From: Candidatus Saccharibacteria bacterium
GTDB taxonomy: Bacteria; Patescibacteriota; Saccharimonadia; Saccharimonadales; Saccharimonadaceae
Length of the DNA: 64,000 bases
NCBI GenBank assembly: GCA_016789455.1
Contig: JAEUQU010000002.1
Span: forward strand, 806,001-870,000
Direction: 5' to 3'
The stretch's first letter is position 1, and each line of letters opens with the position of its first letter. Shown here piece by piece: positions 49,593 through 58,570 of the stretch. Under the pieces are notes generated by a model. That model ran no database searches, was not told the DNA's origin, and was given only the letters and a program-made list of their open reading frames with translations. Made by a program: the position numbers and the translations under genes.

Positions 49593-50204
49593 ATGACCAG
49601 TACCGGTGATTTTGACATTCCCGAGAACCACGAGAGCCTGCCCGGCCATGACCCCGCTGAGTGTATCTGGTGCCTGATGAGGCAGGCCGGCCCTGCGCCG
49701 CAACCAGGAGGCAGTCCGGCCGGTCCGGGCCTGCGCCCGCCCGGCCGCCAACACGATGAGACCAGGCTGTTGCCCGGCAGCTTGGCGGGTCCCCGGACCC
49801 TGATAGGCAGGACCCGCATCGGGATGGGCGCGGTGGCCATAGTGGTCGCCATCGCCGTGTTCTTCGATGGGCAGGCGGGCTACAGCATCGCCTTACTGCT
49901 GTTCGGCATTACCTTCATCACCGATGGGTCACGCGTAGGGCTAGCCCCCTTCAACCGGACCCGTCGCCGCAATGAACGGGCAGCCAAGCACACCGATTGG
50001 CGCACGCTGTCACGGCGCCGGGAAGTGATACGGGGCATCATCTGCCTGGCGATCTTCGTCATGGCAGTGGGCGCCGGCGTGGCTGGCGGCATCATCTTTG
50101 CCGGTGACGATCAGCCGCCATTCCCCGCCGCCTCCGGTGCGGCCATGGTGGTCAGCGCCCTGGTGTCGCTCTATCGCCTCTCCGTCATCCTGTTCAAGGA
50201 CTAG
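49593..50204 (+). CDS. Membrane protein with HDPxxCxxC motif, member F
   Basis: 203 aa. N-terminal LPGHDPAECIWCLMRQ motif, a Gly/Pro-rich linker, two membrane helices, a basic loop (RTRRRNERAAKH), two more helices and a tail VSLYRLSVILFKD. GAGGAG 5 nt before the ATG. Last gene of the tandem array. Confidence 0.77.
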   Translation: MTSTGDFDIPENHESLPGHDPAECIWCLMRQAGPAPQPGGSPAGPGLRPPGRQHDETRLLPGSLAGPRTLIGRTRIGMGAVAIVVAIAVFFDGQAGYSIALLLFGITFITDGSRVGLAPFNRTRRRNERAAKHTDWRTLSRRREVIRGIICLAIFVMAVGAGVAGGIIFAGDDQPPFPAASGAAMVVSALVSLYRLSVILFKD

Positions 50205-50207
50205 GCG

Positions 50208-50285
50208 GGTCGCGCGCGGCAGGGGCGGCGCCCTCTGTCTCACGCGACCGAAGCATTGAATATTTCATTAAATGTTTCGGTCGCG
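50208..50285 (+). terminator. 3' structure of gene 49593
   Basis: GGTCGCG (50208-50214) and a downstream GGTCGCG (50279-50285) can each pair with CGCGACC (50243-50249). The loop of the first hairpin holds GGCGCCCTCTGTCTC (50227-50241), complementary to GAGACAGAGG(A)GCGCC at 49577-49592 (15 pairs, one bulged A). Confidence 0.8.
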
Positions 50286-50385
50286 TTTATTGCTAGTATT
50301 TCGCGAACATTTCATTACCCGTTCAGTTTGACCGGCCCGTGATGCCGTTCCGAACATTTAATGAAATAGAAATAAGGCCACGCTC

Positions 50386-50418
50386 GCAGGCCGGCCTTAT
50401 TTACGATGTCACAAGATA
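50386..50418. terminator. ftsZ terminator
   Basis: AAATAAGGCC/GGCCTTATTT hairpin, followed on the minus strand by a T-containing tail. Confidence 0.7.
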
Positions 50419-50450
50419 GGGCCAAGCCGGACGGCCAAGCGCCGGACGCA

Positions 50451-51686
50451 CTACTTCTTTTTGCGCCGCAGGAAGGCTGGCGTGTCAGCCTCGTCGTCGT
50501 AGTTCCAGATGTTACCCTTGGGGATGTCGTCTTCGTCGGTGATTTTCTTGACCGGCTCGGCATCGTGCTTGTCGATGTCCATGTCGATTTCTTCGATTTC
50601 TTCCTGGTCGAGCTGGGATTCGTCGATGGGCTGCGGCTCATCGGCAGTAGCGGCAGACACAGGTGCCGGCTCGGCGTGCGGTGCAGAGTGGGCGGTCGGA
50701 GCTGGTGTCTCCTCCTGCTGCTGGAAGTAGGCGGCATCAAAGCCGGTAGCGATGACGGTGATGATGACCTCATCTTCGAGTTCAGGCTTGAGGGTGGCGC
50801 CAAAGATGATATTGGCGTCGGGCGCGACGGCGTTGGTGATGACCTCGGCAGCTTCGTTGACCTCGTGCATGGACATGTCATAGCCGCCGGTGATGTTGAA
50901 GAGGACGCCGCGGGCACCATCGATGGATACTTCAAGCAGCGGTGACTCGATTGCCTGCTGGGCGGCCAGGGCGGCACGGTTGTCGCCGCTGGCGCGGCCG
51001 ATACCCATCAGGGCGGAGCCGGCGCGGCTCATGATGGTTTTGACGTCGGCGAAGTCGAGGTTGATCAGGCCGTGTTCGGTGATCAGCTCCGAGATGCCGG
51101 AAACACCCTGGCGCAGGACGTCATCAGCAATCTTGAAAGTCTCGAGCAGCGGCGTGCGGCGATCGATGGTCTGCAGCAGACGGTCATTGGGGATGGTAAT
51201 AAGCGTGTCGACCGAGTGGCCGAGGCGGGAGATGGCCCATTCGGCGTTGGTGCGGCGCTTCTCACCCTCGAAGCTGAAGGGCTTAGTGGCGACGCCGACG
51301 ACGAGAATGCCGAGTTCGCGGGCGATATCGGCCACTACATGACCGGCACCGGAACCGGTGCCACCGCCGGCACCGAGCGTAATGAAGAGCATATCAGCAC
51401 CATCGATAGCCTTTTTGATTTCTTCGCGTGATTCTTCGGCTGCGTGCTGGCCGACGCTTGGGTCGGCACCGGCACCCAGGCCCCGGGTGGTGCCGCGGCC
51501 GATGTGGATCTTGACGTCGGCTTTGGAGTTGTGCAGCGCCTGCGCGTCAGTATTGACGGCAATGAACTGGACGCCCTGGACGCCGGCTTCAACCATGCGG
51601 TTGATGGCGGAGCCGCCGGCGCCGCCGACACCGACGACTTTGATGGCGGCGAAGGTTTGGATATCGGATGGTGTTACTTCAGGCAT
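50451..51686 (-). CDS. ftsZ: Cell division protein FtsZ
   Basis: 411 aa tubulin-like GTPase forming the division ring. [13 protein letters not shown] near the N-terminus, tubulin signature [13 protein letters not shown], and the [12 protein letters not shown]7 loop. A long acidic linker and the C-terminal [13 protein letters not shown] peptide (FtsA-binding) are present. TATACT lies 7 nt before the ATG. Downstream of ftsA, separated by a large inverted repeat. Confidence 0.97.
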   Translation of the reverse strand: MPEVTPSDIQTFAAIKVVGVGGAGGSAINRMVEAGVQGVQFIAVNTDAQALHNSKADVKIHIGRGTTRGLGAGADPSVGQHAAEESREEIKKAIDGADMLFITLGAGGGTGSGAGHVVADIARELGILVVGVATKPFSFEGEKRRTNAEWAISRLGHSVDTLITIPNDRLLQTIDRRTPLLETFKIADDVLRQGVSGISELITEHGLINLDFADVKTIMSRAGSALMGIGRASGDNRAALAAQQAIESPLLEVSIDGARGVLFNITGGYDMSMHEVNEAAEVITNAVAPDANIIFGATLKPELEDEVIITVIATGFDAAYFQQQEETPAPTAHSAPHAEPAPVSAATADEPQPIDESQLDQEEIEEIDMDIDKHDAEPVKKITDEDDIPKGNIWNYDDEADTPAFLRRKKK

Positions 51687-51832
51687 ATGCTCCAGTATAC
51701 ACTAATTTTATGCATGGCAAAACGGGAAGCTTGAGCGGGATGGGGGCAGGCTCGTAAAACGCCTCAATTGCCTCTTTAACAGATATGAATCTGTATACAT
51801 AAAGTGATAAAAGCTTATGATTCGCTATCTCA

Positions 51833-52009
51833 CCCGGCCCCGCCAGGCGGTCTTTTTGTGCCGCCTTTCGCGCGGGGCGGACTGATTTTGGTGAGCGGCT
51901 ACAGCCTGTTTGACCCCGAACACTTATTTTGCACTTAGGGCACGGCACTGACAGTCCGCTCCGGCTGCAGTCGCTTTACGGCACGAAAAGACCGCCTGGC
52001 GGGGCCGGG
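51833..52009. repeat. Long inverted repeat between ftsA and ftsZ
   Basis: Arms 51833-51863 and 51979-52009 are complementary at 30 of 31 positions, the remaining pair being G-U in one RNA strand. Inside, GCGGACTG (51877-51884) pairs with CAGTCCGC (51952-51959). On the minus strand the ftsA-proximal arm includes GACCGCC/GGCGGTC followed by TTTTCG, a terminator for ftsA. Confidence 0.8.
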
Positions 52010-52048
52010 CGGTCGGTGCAAAGTCGAAGGTTTTTGGCGCTTTGTGGA

Positions 52049-53320
52049 CTACGGCTTCAGCTTCTTCAAGAAGCCGCCGAGGGATTTGACGAGCCCGCCC
52101 CCACCGCCGCCGCTGGTCTTGCTGATCGGCTTGGCCTTGGCACCGCCGGCGGGCGTGAGGGTGCCACCGGATTCGCTGTCGAGGAGCATCAGACCGACGG
52201 CCACGGCGTAATCGGCCTGGTGGACGACGCCGCTGACATCGGTCAAACCGGCCTGGAGCGTGGCAATACGGGCCGACATGCGCAGGTGCTCACGGGCGGT
52301 CAGCTCGATACCCTTCATCAGGGCGCCACCGCCGGTCAGGACGGCACCGCCCGGCAGCTTGCCGGCGCGCTTGATGGTGGCCAGTTCGCCATCGATCATC
52401 TCGAAGATTTCTTCCAGGCGGGCGCCGACGATCATGTCAATCTCATCAATGTCAAACTCATGCTTTTCATTGTCGTGCGTGACGCCGACTTTCTTGCCCT
52501 GCTCTTTTTCCGGGCGGTGGCCGCCGATGGCGTGCTCAAGTTTGATCTGCTCAGCCACGGCCAGGTCGGTACGCAGGCCGATGGCCAGGTCGTTGGTGAT
52601 ATTGACGCTGCCGACCGGCAGGACAGCCACGTGCTGCAGGTCGCCGTCTTCAAAGACGGCGATGTTAGTAGTAGTGCCGCCAAGGTCGATCAGCACGACG
52701 CCATTTTCGATATGTTGCTCATTCAATACAGCCCGGGCGGCTGCCAGGCTCGAAACAGCCAGGCCCCGCGGACTAGTCTTCGTCATTTCAACTGCTTTTT
52801 CCAAGTTCCGGACATTCGGGGCCAACGCCGTAATTACATGGGCATCAACCTCAAGCCGCATGCCCTGCATACCGACGGGATCCTTGATGTTATCCTGGCC
52901 GTCCAGCTGGAAACTGCGCGGGGTGGTCTGGAGGATTTCCTGGTTGGCTGGCATCTGGACGATAGTGGCAGCATCCAGGACCCGCGCCAGGTCTTCTTCG
53001 GAAATTTCGTGGCCATGGGCCCCGGCGGCGACGACACCCCGGCTGCTCATGCCGGTGATGTGCGCACCGTTGATACTGACCGTCGCAGCATGGACTTCAA
53101 AACCGCTCATGCGTTCGGCGGCGTCAAGCGCCTTATCGATTGCCTGGGCAGTGTTGACGATATTGACGACGACGCCTTTGCGCATGCCGCCGCTGTTCCT
53201 GGCTTCCCCACTACCGATGACATTGATACCGGGAGTGCCCGGGTCTTCGTAGCCGACGACGCAGCGTACTTTGGTAGTGCCGACATCCAGGCCGACGATG
53301 TAGTGGCCATTTTCTTGCAT
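52049..53320 (-). CDS. ftsA: Cell division protein FtsA
   Basis: 423 aa, actin-like ATPase that tethers FtsZ to the membrane. VGLDVGTTKVRC phosphate 1 loop, VVLIDLGGTTTNIAVFEDG phosphate 2, and GAVLTGGGALMKGI adenosine motif; the C-terminus LVKSLGGFLKKLKP is the amphipathic membrane helix. Start at the second Met (MQENGHYIV) because TATACT lies 7 nt upstream of it; 53326 is the alternative. Confidence 0.94.
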   Translation of the reverse strand: MQENGHYIVGLDVGTTKVRCVVGYEDPGTPGINVIGSGEARNSGGMRKGVVVNIVNTAQAIDKALDAAERMSGFEVHAATVSINGAHITGMSSRGVVAAGAHGHEISEEDLARVLDAATIVQMPANQEILQTTPRSFQLDGQDNIKDPVGMQGMRLEVDAHVITALAPNVRNLEKAVEMTKTSPRGLAVSSLAAARAVLNEQHIENGVVLIDLGGTTTNIAVFEDGDLQHVAVLPVGSVNITNDLAIGLRTDLAVAEQIKLEHAIGGHRPEKEQGKKVGVTHDNEKHEFDIDEIDMIVGARLEEIFEMIDGELATIKRAGKLPGGAVLTGGGALMKGIELTAREHLRMSARIATLQAGLTDVSGVVHQADYAVAVGLMLLDSESGGTLTPAGGAKAKPISKTSGGGGGGLVKSLGGFLKKLKP

Positions 53321-53381
53321 GTTCATCAGTATAACGCTTGTGCTGTGAAAAGTGAATAAGGGGCGATGGTTCAGCTGGTCC

Positions 53382-54152
53382 CTACCCCAAGCGGGTTAGG
53401 ACTTCCGCGCCGGCCGGCGTGACAAGTACGGTATGTTCGAAATGGGCGGCCAGGCTGCCGTCGCGGGTACGGACGGTCCATTCGTCGGCATCAAGCAGGA
53501 CACGGCGGTCGCCGAGCGTTGCCATCGGTTCGATAGCGATGGTCATGCCGGCCTTGAGCTCCATGCCGGTACCTCCCCGTCCGTAATTTGGAATGTCGGG
53601 GTCCTCATGCACCTGATGCCCCACCCCATGACCGACCAGTTCGCGGACGATGCCATACCGGCCGGCGTCCAGCACTTCCTGGACGGCTGCGCCGATGTCG
53701 CCGATGCGTGCGCCGGCGCGAACAACTTCGATACCCGCGTCCAGCGAGGCTTCGGTTGCCTGCATCAGGGCGATTACCTGCTTGTTGTTCGGGTTGCTCA
53801 TGGCCTTCTTGCCGATGAGCATACTGAACGCCGAGTCGGTGATCATGCCCTGGTACGTCACGCCAAAATCAAAACTGACCAGGTCGTTCTCTTTGAACGG
53901 GATAGCGTTAGGAATACCGTGCACAACCTCGTCGTTCACCGAGATACAAATGACATCAGGGAAGCCGAGGTACCCCAGAAACGGCGCCGTGGCACCCATG
54001 CCTTTGAGCTCGCGTTTGCACAATTCGGAGACGTCCAGGCCACTGCAACCGGGCCGCACAAACTTTTTAATTTCAGCGTGGACGGTCGCGAGCATCCGCC
54101 CGCTTTCGCGCATGGCCGCGATTTCAGCCGCAGTCTTAACTCGCGTCAGCAT
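53382..54152 (-). CDS. map: Methionine aminopeptidase
   Basis: 256 aa type I enzyme removing N-terminal Met. Metal ligands in SFDFGVTYQGMITDSAF, GHGVGHQVHEDP, the AIEPMATLGD Glu and a final FEHTVLVT Glu. The ATG at MLTRVK overlaps adk by 17 nt; an in-frame ATG at 54167 is an alternative. Follows adk, as in many translation operons. Confidence 0.94.
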   Translation of the reverse strand: MLTRVKTAAEIAAMRESGRMLATVHAEIKKFVRPGCSGLDVSELCKRELKGMGATAPFLGYLGFPDVICISVNDEVVHGIPNAIPFKENDLVSFDFGVTYQGMITDSAFSMLIGKKAMSNPNNKQVIALMQATEASLDAGIEVVRAGARIGDIGAAVQEVLDAGRYGIVRELVGHGVGHQVHEDPDIPNYGRGGTGMELKAGMTIAIEPMATLGDRRVLLDADEWTVRTRDGSLAAHFEHTVLVTPAGAEVLTRLG

Positions 54153-54714
54153 CGTCGCTTTCGTCATCCTTCGTGCCGAAGACCGCCTCGACTTCGGCTT
54201 CGATCTTGTCGTGCACCTGGCCGACTGTGTCGTTGCCGTCGATATGGGCGATATGGATTTTCTGCTCGGTCAGATAGGTCAGGATCGGATAGATTTCGGT
54301 GCGGTAGATGTGAAGGCGCTCCTCGATGATGCTTTCTGTGTCGTCGGTCCGGCCGCGGAGCTTTAAGCGGCGGACCAGTTCATCCTTCGGCACTTCAAGG
54401 ATGATGACCAGGGCAATGGCCCGTTCATGCTCCGGCTGGTGATCAATCAGCCACTTGGCCTGCCCCAGCTGGCGTGGATAGCCGTCGACGATGACGTGTT
54501 CGATGTCGCGCGAGCGCTTCAGGGCTTCACCCACGACCTGGTTGACCGTTTCGGCATCGGTCAGCGTGCCTGTTGCCAGCTGGGCGGCCAGTTCGGGGTC
54601 ATGCTTGTCGCGCAGCAGCTGGCCGGAACTCAGCCAGCGCCAGCCGTGCCGGGCGGCCAGTAGCTGTCCTTGTACGCTCTTGCCGGCACCGGGCGGGCCA
54701 AAAAATAGAATCAT
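54136..54714 (-). CDS. adk: Adenylate kinase
   Basis: 192 aa. P-loop FFGPPGAGKSVQGQLLA, NMP-binding DGYPRQLGQ, and a short LID (RLKLRGRTDDTES) without zinc Cys. Interconverts AMP, ADP and ATP. AAAGGG upstream of the ATG. Operon with map. Confidence 0.95.
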   Translation of the reverse strand: MILFFGPPGAGKSVQGQLLAARHGWRWLSSGQLLRDKHDPELAAQLATGTLTDAETVNQVVGEALKRSRDIEHVIVDGYPRQLGQAKWLIDHQPEHERAIALVIILEVPKDELVRRLKLRGRTDDTESIIEERLHIYRTEIYPILTYLTEQKIHIAHIDGNDTVGQVHDKIEAEVEAVFGTKDDESDDADAS

Positions 54715-54794
54715 CGTTTCCCTTTCGTCATGCGGAGACCTGGCATTCGCACCGCTTGTTTTTACTCTTGTGAAATAACTCGTTGGTACCCGGC

Positions 54795-55244
54795 TTAGCC
54801 TTTCAGGGCGCGCTGGACTGCGGCGGCGATGCGGGCACCATCGGCACTGTTGCCGACGCGGGCCTTGACCGCTCCGATGAGCTTGCCGACGTGGGCATCC
54901 TGGCCCTGGTCGGCGATAGCGGCAGACACCTCGGCATCAAGTGCGGCGTCGTCAAGCTGGGCCGGCAGATATGCCGACAGAATGTCGCGCTCGCTGCGCT
55001 CCTTGGCGGCACGGTCAGGGCTACCACCCTTGTCATAAAGCGCAGCGGCTTCTTCGCGCTTCTTGCATTCGCGGGCCACTACTTTTTCGATGGCAGCATC
55101 ATCCAGGCCGGTGTCACGGCTCTTTTGGGCTACTTCTTCATAGAGGATGGCGCTTTTCAGTCCACGCAGAACATCAGCCTTGTCGCGCTCTCCGGCCAGC
55201 ATAGTTCGTTTGATGTCGGCGTCGAGACGTTCTTTAAGACTCAT
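54795..55244 (-). CDS. GatB/YqeY domain protein
   Basis: 149 aa YqeY-type protein: SLKERLDADIKRTMLAGE, VLRGLKSAILYEE, then Cys/Lys-rich ECKKREEAAALYDKGG and the LPAQLDDAALDAEV segment. Related to the tRNA-binding tail of GatB; role in tRNA transactions is presumed. GGGAGG just before the ATG. Downstream of rpsU, as commonly found. Confidence 0.92.
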   Translation of the reverse strand: MSLKERLDADIKRTMLAGERDKADVLRGLKSAILYEEVAQKSRDTGLDDAAIEKVVARECKKREEAAALYDKGGSPDRAAKERSERDILSAYLPAQLDDAALDAEVSAAIADQGQDAHVGKLIGAVKARVGNSADGARIAAAVQRALKG

Positions 55245-55318
55245 GTCCTCCCTTTCAATCGATTAGTTGCTTATTGCGCCAATGCGCCCGACCACGGTCG
55301 GTTGAAAGTCGGGTCGGC

Positions 55319-55534
55319 CTAGCGCAGACCAAGACGGATGCGGCGGGTCTTCTCGGCCTTGCGGGCACGACGCACAATCGCCTTTTTGCGGCGCTCGGTC
55401 TTGCTCATCGGTTTCTCGAAATATTGCAGGCTCTTAACGGTGGCGACGACGCCGGACTGCTGTACTTTGCGGCTGAAGCGGCGAATCAGGTTCTCGTTAG
55501 CCTCGTTACTGTCTTTTCTTGTCACTGTAATCAT
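55319..55534 (-). CDS. rpsU: 30S ribosomal protein S21
   Basis: 71 aa. Starts MITVTRKDSNEANENLIRRF and has the basic KTERRKKAIVRRARKAEK helix. TACAAT lies 10 nt before the ATG and no SD is visible, so the leader is minimal. The longer frame upstream is not supported. Confidence 0.92.
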   Translation of the reverse strand: MITVTRKDSNEANENLIRRFSRKVQQSGVVATVKSLQYFEKPMSKTERRKKAIVRRARKAEKTRRIRLGLR

Positions 55535-55603
55535 ATCGGGGCTTATTGTAACAGAACAGATGTAATCGTGCAACACTCGGACGCAGTCTGCTATGATAGG
55601 CGC

Positions 55604-56335
55604 ATGACACACGAAAAACATCCCGACCAGCAGGCGAACAACTACGCCTTCATCGACGCGCAAAACCTGCACGCCGGCGTCGACTCGCTTGGCTGGAAAC
55701 TTGATTATAAGAAATTCCGTGAGTACTTGCGCACCGAACATGATGTCAAGCGCGCCTATCTTTTCATCGGCTTCATGGAAGAGCACCAGCCACTATACAG
55801 CGCCTTGCAGGAGGCCGGCTTCATCCTGCACTTCAAACCGTTGGTGCGTCACGACGACAGCACCGTCAAGGGCAATGTCGATGCCGACATGGTCTTACAG
55901 ACCATGGTCGATTTCGAGCGCTACGAACAGGCGGTCATCATCAGCGGTGACGGCGACTTCGCCGGCCTGATCCGCCACCTGGCCGGCACCGGCAAGCTCA
56001 AGCAGGTAATCATCCCCAACCGCAATACCTACTCCTCCCTGTTCAAGCGCCTGGACGAGTTCGGCGACACCTACTTCACCTTCATGAACGACCTGCGCGG
56101 CAAATTGGCCTACCGTGATTTCAACAAGAAGCCACGCGGGAACCGCAGCAGCGGCAACCATGACAACGGCAACGAACGTGCCGCCAGCGCTCCGGCGCCT
56201 GAGGCCGAAGCTGCCCCACAACAGCCCACCACCAATGGCAAAGGCCGCCGTCCGCACCGCAGCAAGGGTGAGGGCAAATCAATCACCAAGACTGACAAGC
56301 TGGCCGACGACGGCCTTGATGTCGTCATCCACTAG
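55604..56335 (+). CDS. NYN-domain (LabA/PIN-like) nuclease
   Basis: 243 aa. NYN fold with acidic residues in YAFIDAQNLHAG, VKGNVDADMVLQ and IISGDGDFAGLI, expected for a metal-dependent RNase. Low-complexity basic C-terminal tail of about 80 residues (GRRPHRSKGEGK) probably binds RNA. TATGAT lies 6 nt before the ATG, leaderless. Overlaps recJ at the 3' ends by 4 nt. Confidence 0.9.
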   Translation: MTHEKHPDQQANNYAFIDAQNLHAGVDSLGWKLDYKKFREYLRTEHDVKRAYLFIGFMEEHQPLYSALQEAGFILHFKPLVRHDDSTVKGNVDADMVLQTMVDFERYEQAVIISGDGDFAGLIRHLAGTGKLKQVIIPNRNTYSSLFKRLDEFGDTYFTFMNDLRGKLAYRDFNKKPRGNRSSGNHDNGNERAASAPAPEAEAAPQQPTTNGKGRRPHRSKGEGKSITKTDKLADDGLDVVIH

Positions 56336-57975
56336 GCTTCGATCTTCAGCAGCCTGCCCTGTACGCTGCGCCGTCCGTTCCACTCGTTGATATCGAGCGT
56401 ACACCAGGCATCCACCTGATTTCCAGGCCGGGCGCCTATCTCCTGCGCCTTTCCAAAAGCGATGACATCGATGGGCCGTTCCGCTTCATCTCCCAGCGTC
56501 AACTTCAGGTGGGTCTTTTCGGCGCCCATCTCGCGCCGGGCCAGCACGCGCATACCCGCCAGCCGAAAGACGGGCTGCGGATTGCCGTTACCAAACGGCT
56601 CCATGCCGTCTATCATGTCCACCAAGCGCTCATCGACGCCGGTCAGCGACGTCAGGGTGAGGTCGGCCACCGGATCAAGCAGCTGCGCCTGCGGCCCCAG
56701 CTTGAGGGAGCGGAAGTAATCGTTGACCGCCTGGCGGAAGTCAGGAATCTTCTCAGGCCTCAGCGTCACGCCGGCCGCCAACTTGTGGCCTCCACCTTTG
56801 ATGATGTGCTCCTCGGCGGCACGGATGGCGTCAGCGGCACTGAAGTCGCCGTAGCTGCGGGCTGAACCTTTGGCCTGCCCTTCCATCTCCTGCAGCACAT
56901 AGGTCGGCTTCTTGTACAGCTCGAGTATCTTCGCTGCGACGATGCCGATGATACCGTGCGACCACTCTGCGTGCGACAGCACCAGTACCGGATCGTCGGC
57001 ATACTGCGCCGCCTGCTCGCGGGCCGCCTGGAAAATGATGTCCTGCTGGGCGCGGCGGTCCAGGTTCATCTGCCGCAGGACGCCGGCCGCTTCCATGCCG
57101 GCATCTATGTCCGGTGCGATCAGCACGTCCAGGCTGCGCTGCGCCGTCTCCAGCCGTCCGCTGGCATTCAGGTGCGGCCCCAGCACGAAACCCAGCTGCC
57201 GTGCATAGACGGCCGCAATATCAACACCCGCCACCGCCGCAAGCGCCCTGAGGCCAGGGCGGCGCGTCTTCTGCATGACTTTGAGTCCCCAGTGGACGTT
57301 CGCCCGGTTCTCATCTTTGAGCGTGACCACGTCACAGACCGTACCAAGCGCCACCAGGTCGAGCAGCCACTTCTCATGCCCTACCGGCAGACCGTCGATA
57401 CGGCTTTGCAGCGCCTGCACCAGTTTGAAGGCCACACCGACGCCGGCCAGGTCGATGAACGGATACGAGTGGTCGGGTCGTTTGGGATTGATCGTCGCCA
57501 CAGCCGGCGGCATGACCGGTGCGACGTTGTGGTGATCGGTAACGATGACATCGACGCCCGCCGCCCTGGCATGCTCAATCTCCTTGTGCGACAGGCTGCC
57601 GCAGTCCACCGTGATAATCAGCTGGGCGCCACGGTCGACCAGCTGCTGGACGGCCTCCTTCGTCAGGCCGTACCCCTCGACAAAGCGGTTAGGGATGAAG
57701 GCATGCAGGTCGGTGATGCCGAATCTGGGCAAAGCATCGAGCAGGACAGAGGTGGCGGTCAGACCATCGATATCATAGTCGCCGTATATGAACACCTTCT
57801 CGCCCTTATCGCGGGCAGTGATGATGCGCGCCACGGCCGGTTCCATATCCGGCAATAAAAAGGGATCGTGCCGGAAATCCTCGTACCCGGGATGCAGGTA
57901 TGCCTTCCGGGCAGCAGGGTCGGCAAGACCGCGCGCTGCGAGCAACTGTTCGAAAATGTCTTCCGCCCTCTTCAT
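56332..57975 (-). CDS. recJ: Single-stranded-DNA exonuclease RecJ
   Basis: 547 aa. DHH phosphoesterase: GDYDIDGLTATS, TVDCGS, VIVTDHHNV, then the DHHA1 domain with GGGHKLAAGVTL and a C-terminal OB-like domain (QGRLLKIEA). Degrades ssDNA 5'-3' in repair. Start at 57975 chosen for GGAGG 6 nt upstream. Confidence 0.94.
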   Translation of the reverse strand: MKRAEDIFEQLLAARGLADPAARKAYLHPGYEDFRHDPFLLPDMEPAVARIITARDKGEKVFIYGDYDIDGLTATSVLLDALPRFGITDLHAFIPNRFVEGYGLTKEAVQQLVDRGAQLIITVDCGSLSHKEIEHARAAGVDVIVTDHHNVAPVMPPAVATINPKRPDHSYPFIDLAGVGVAFKLVQALQSRIDGLPVGHEKWLLDLVALGTVCDVVTLKDENRANVHWGLKVMQKTRRPGLRALAAVAGVDIAAVYARQLGFVLGPHLNASGRLETAQRSLDVLIAPDIDAGMEAAGVLRQMNLDRRAQQDIIFQAAREQAAQYADDPVLVLSHAEWSHGIIGIVAAKILELYKKPTYVLQEMEGQAKGSARSYGDFSAADAIRAAEEHIIKGGGHKLAAGVTLRPEKIPDFRQAVNDYFRSLKLGPQAQLLDPVADLTLTSLTGVDERLVDMIDGMEPFGNGNPQPVFRLAGMRVLARREMGAEKTHLKLTLGDEAERPIDVIAFGKAQEIGARPGNQVDAWCTLDINEWNGRRSVQGRLLKIEA

Positions 57976-58029
57976 AACTGCCTCCAGCATACTGCATGGG
58001 CTGCCGCGGAGGCAAAGAAAAACGGGCGC

Positions 58030-58323
58030 CTACGCTGCCCGTTTCGTCTTTTTCTGAGACATCTGCTGGCTTTTGAGCACGATGCTCTGCAGCTCCTTGA
58101 AGATCGGGAAATGACGGTTCGTCGAGTAGATCTTTGTGTTGGCCTGCCGCTCACTCAGCAGGAAACCGGCTTTCTCCAAACGTTTGAGTTCGCGCTGGAT
58201 GTTGCCCGGATCCTCCTTGATAAGTTTGGCAAGCCCGCGGACATGCGTCTTAAAATCCGGGTATTTCGCGTACACCACTACGATCTTGCGACGGACGCGC
58301 GAGGTAATGAAAACGTCCAACAT
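58030..58323 (-). CDS. Winged-helix transcriptional regulator
   Basis: 97 aa. A winged helix like ArsR/nucleotidyltransferase-associated regulators: FKTHVRGLAKLIKEDPGNIQRELKRLEKAGFLLSE is the recognition region (stated in parts: LAKLIKEDPGNIQREL then KRLEKAGFLL). No Cys for metal sensing. Basic tail KKTKRAA. GGGAGG upstream of the ATG. Target unknown. Confidence 0.8.
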   Translation of the reverse strand: MLDVFITSRVRRKIVVVYAKYPDFKTHVRGLAKLIKEDPGNIQRELKRLEKAGFLLSERQANTKIYSTNRHFPIFKELQSIVLKSQQMSQKKTKRAA

Positions 58324-58570
58324 GCTATTTGCCTCCCTTCTGCTGGCACTATCCTGCTACCGGCTGCTTGGCGCCGGCCGGAATTAGCTTTTTATGTATC
58401 AGTTCTCCGCCCCGTCTGCCCTAGTACCGTCTGGGTGGCCACTGTGCGGACGCTAGCTGCCGGTATCAGGGGGCGTTGCTAATTATTCTACATTCTTTCC
58501 GCCCGCTCCGCAACCGCTCTCCCGCTTAAAATCGTATGAAAACCTGGATTGCAGTGTCCGTAGAGCGGCC

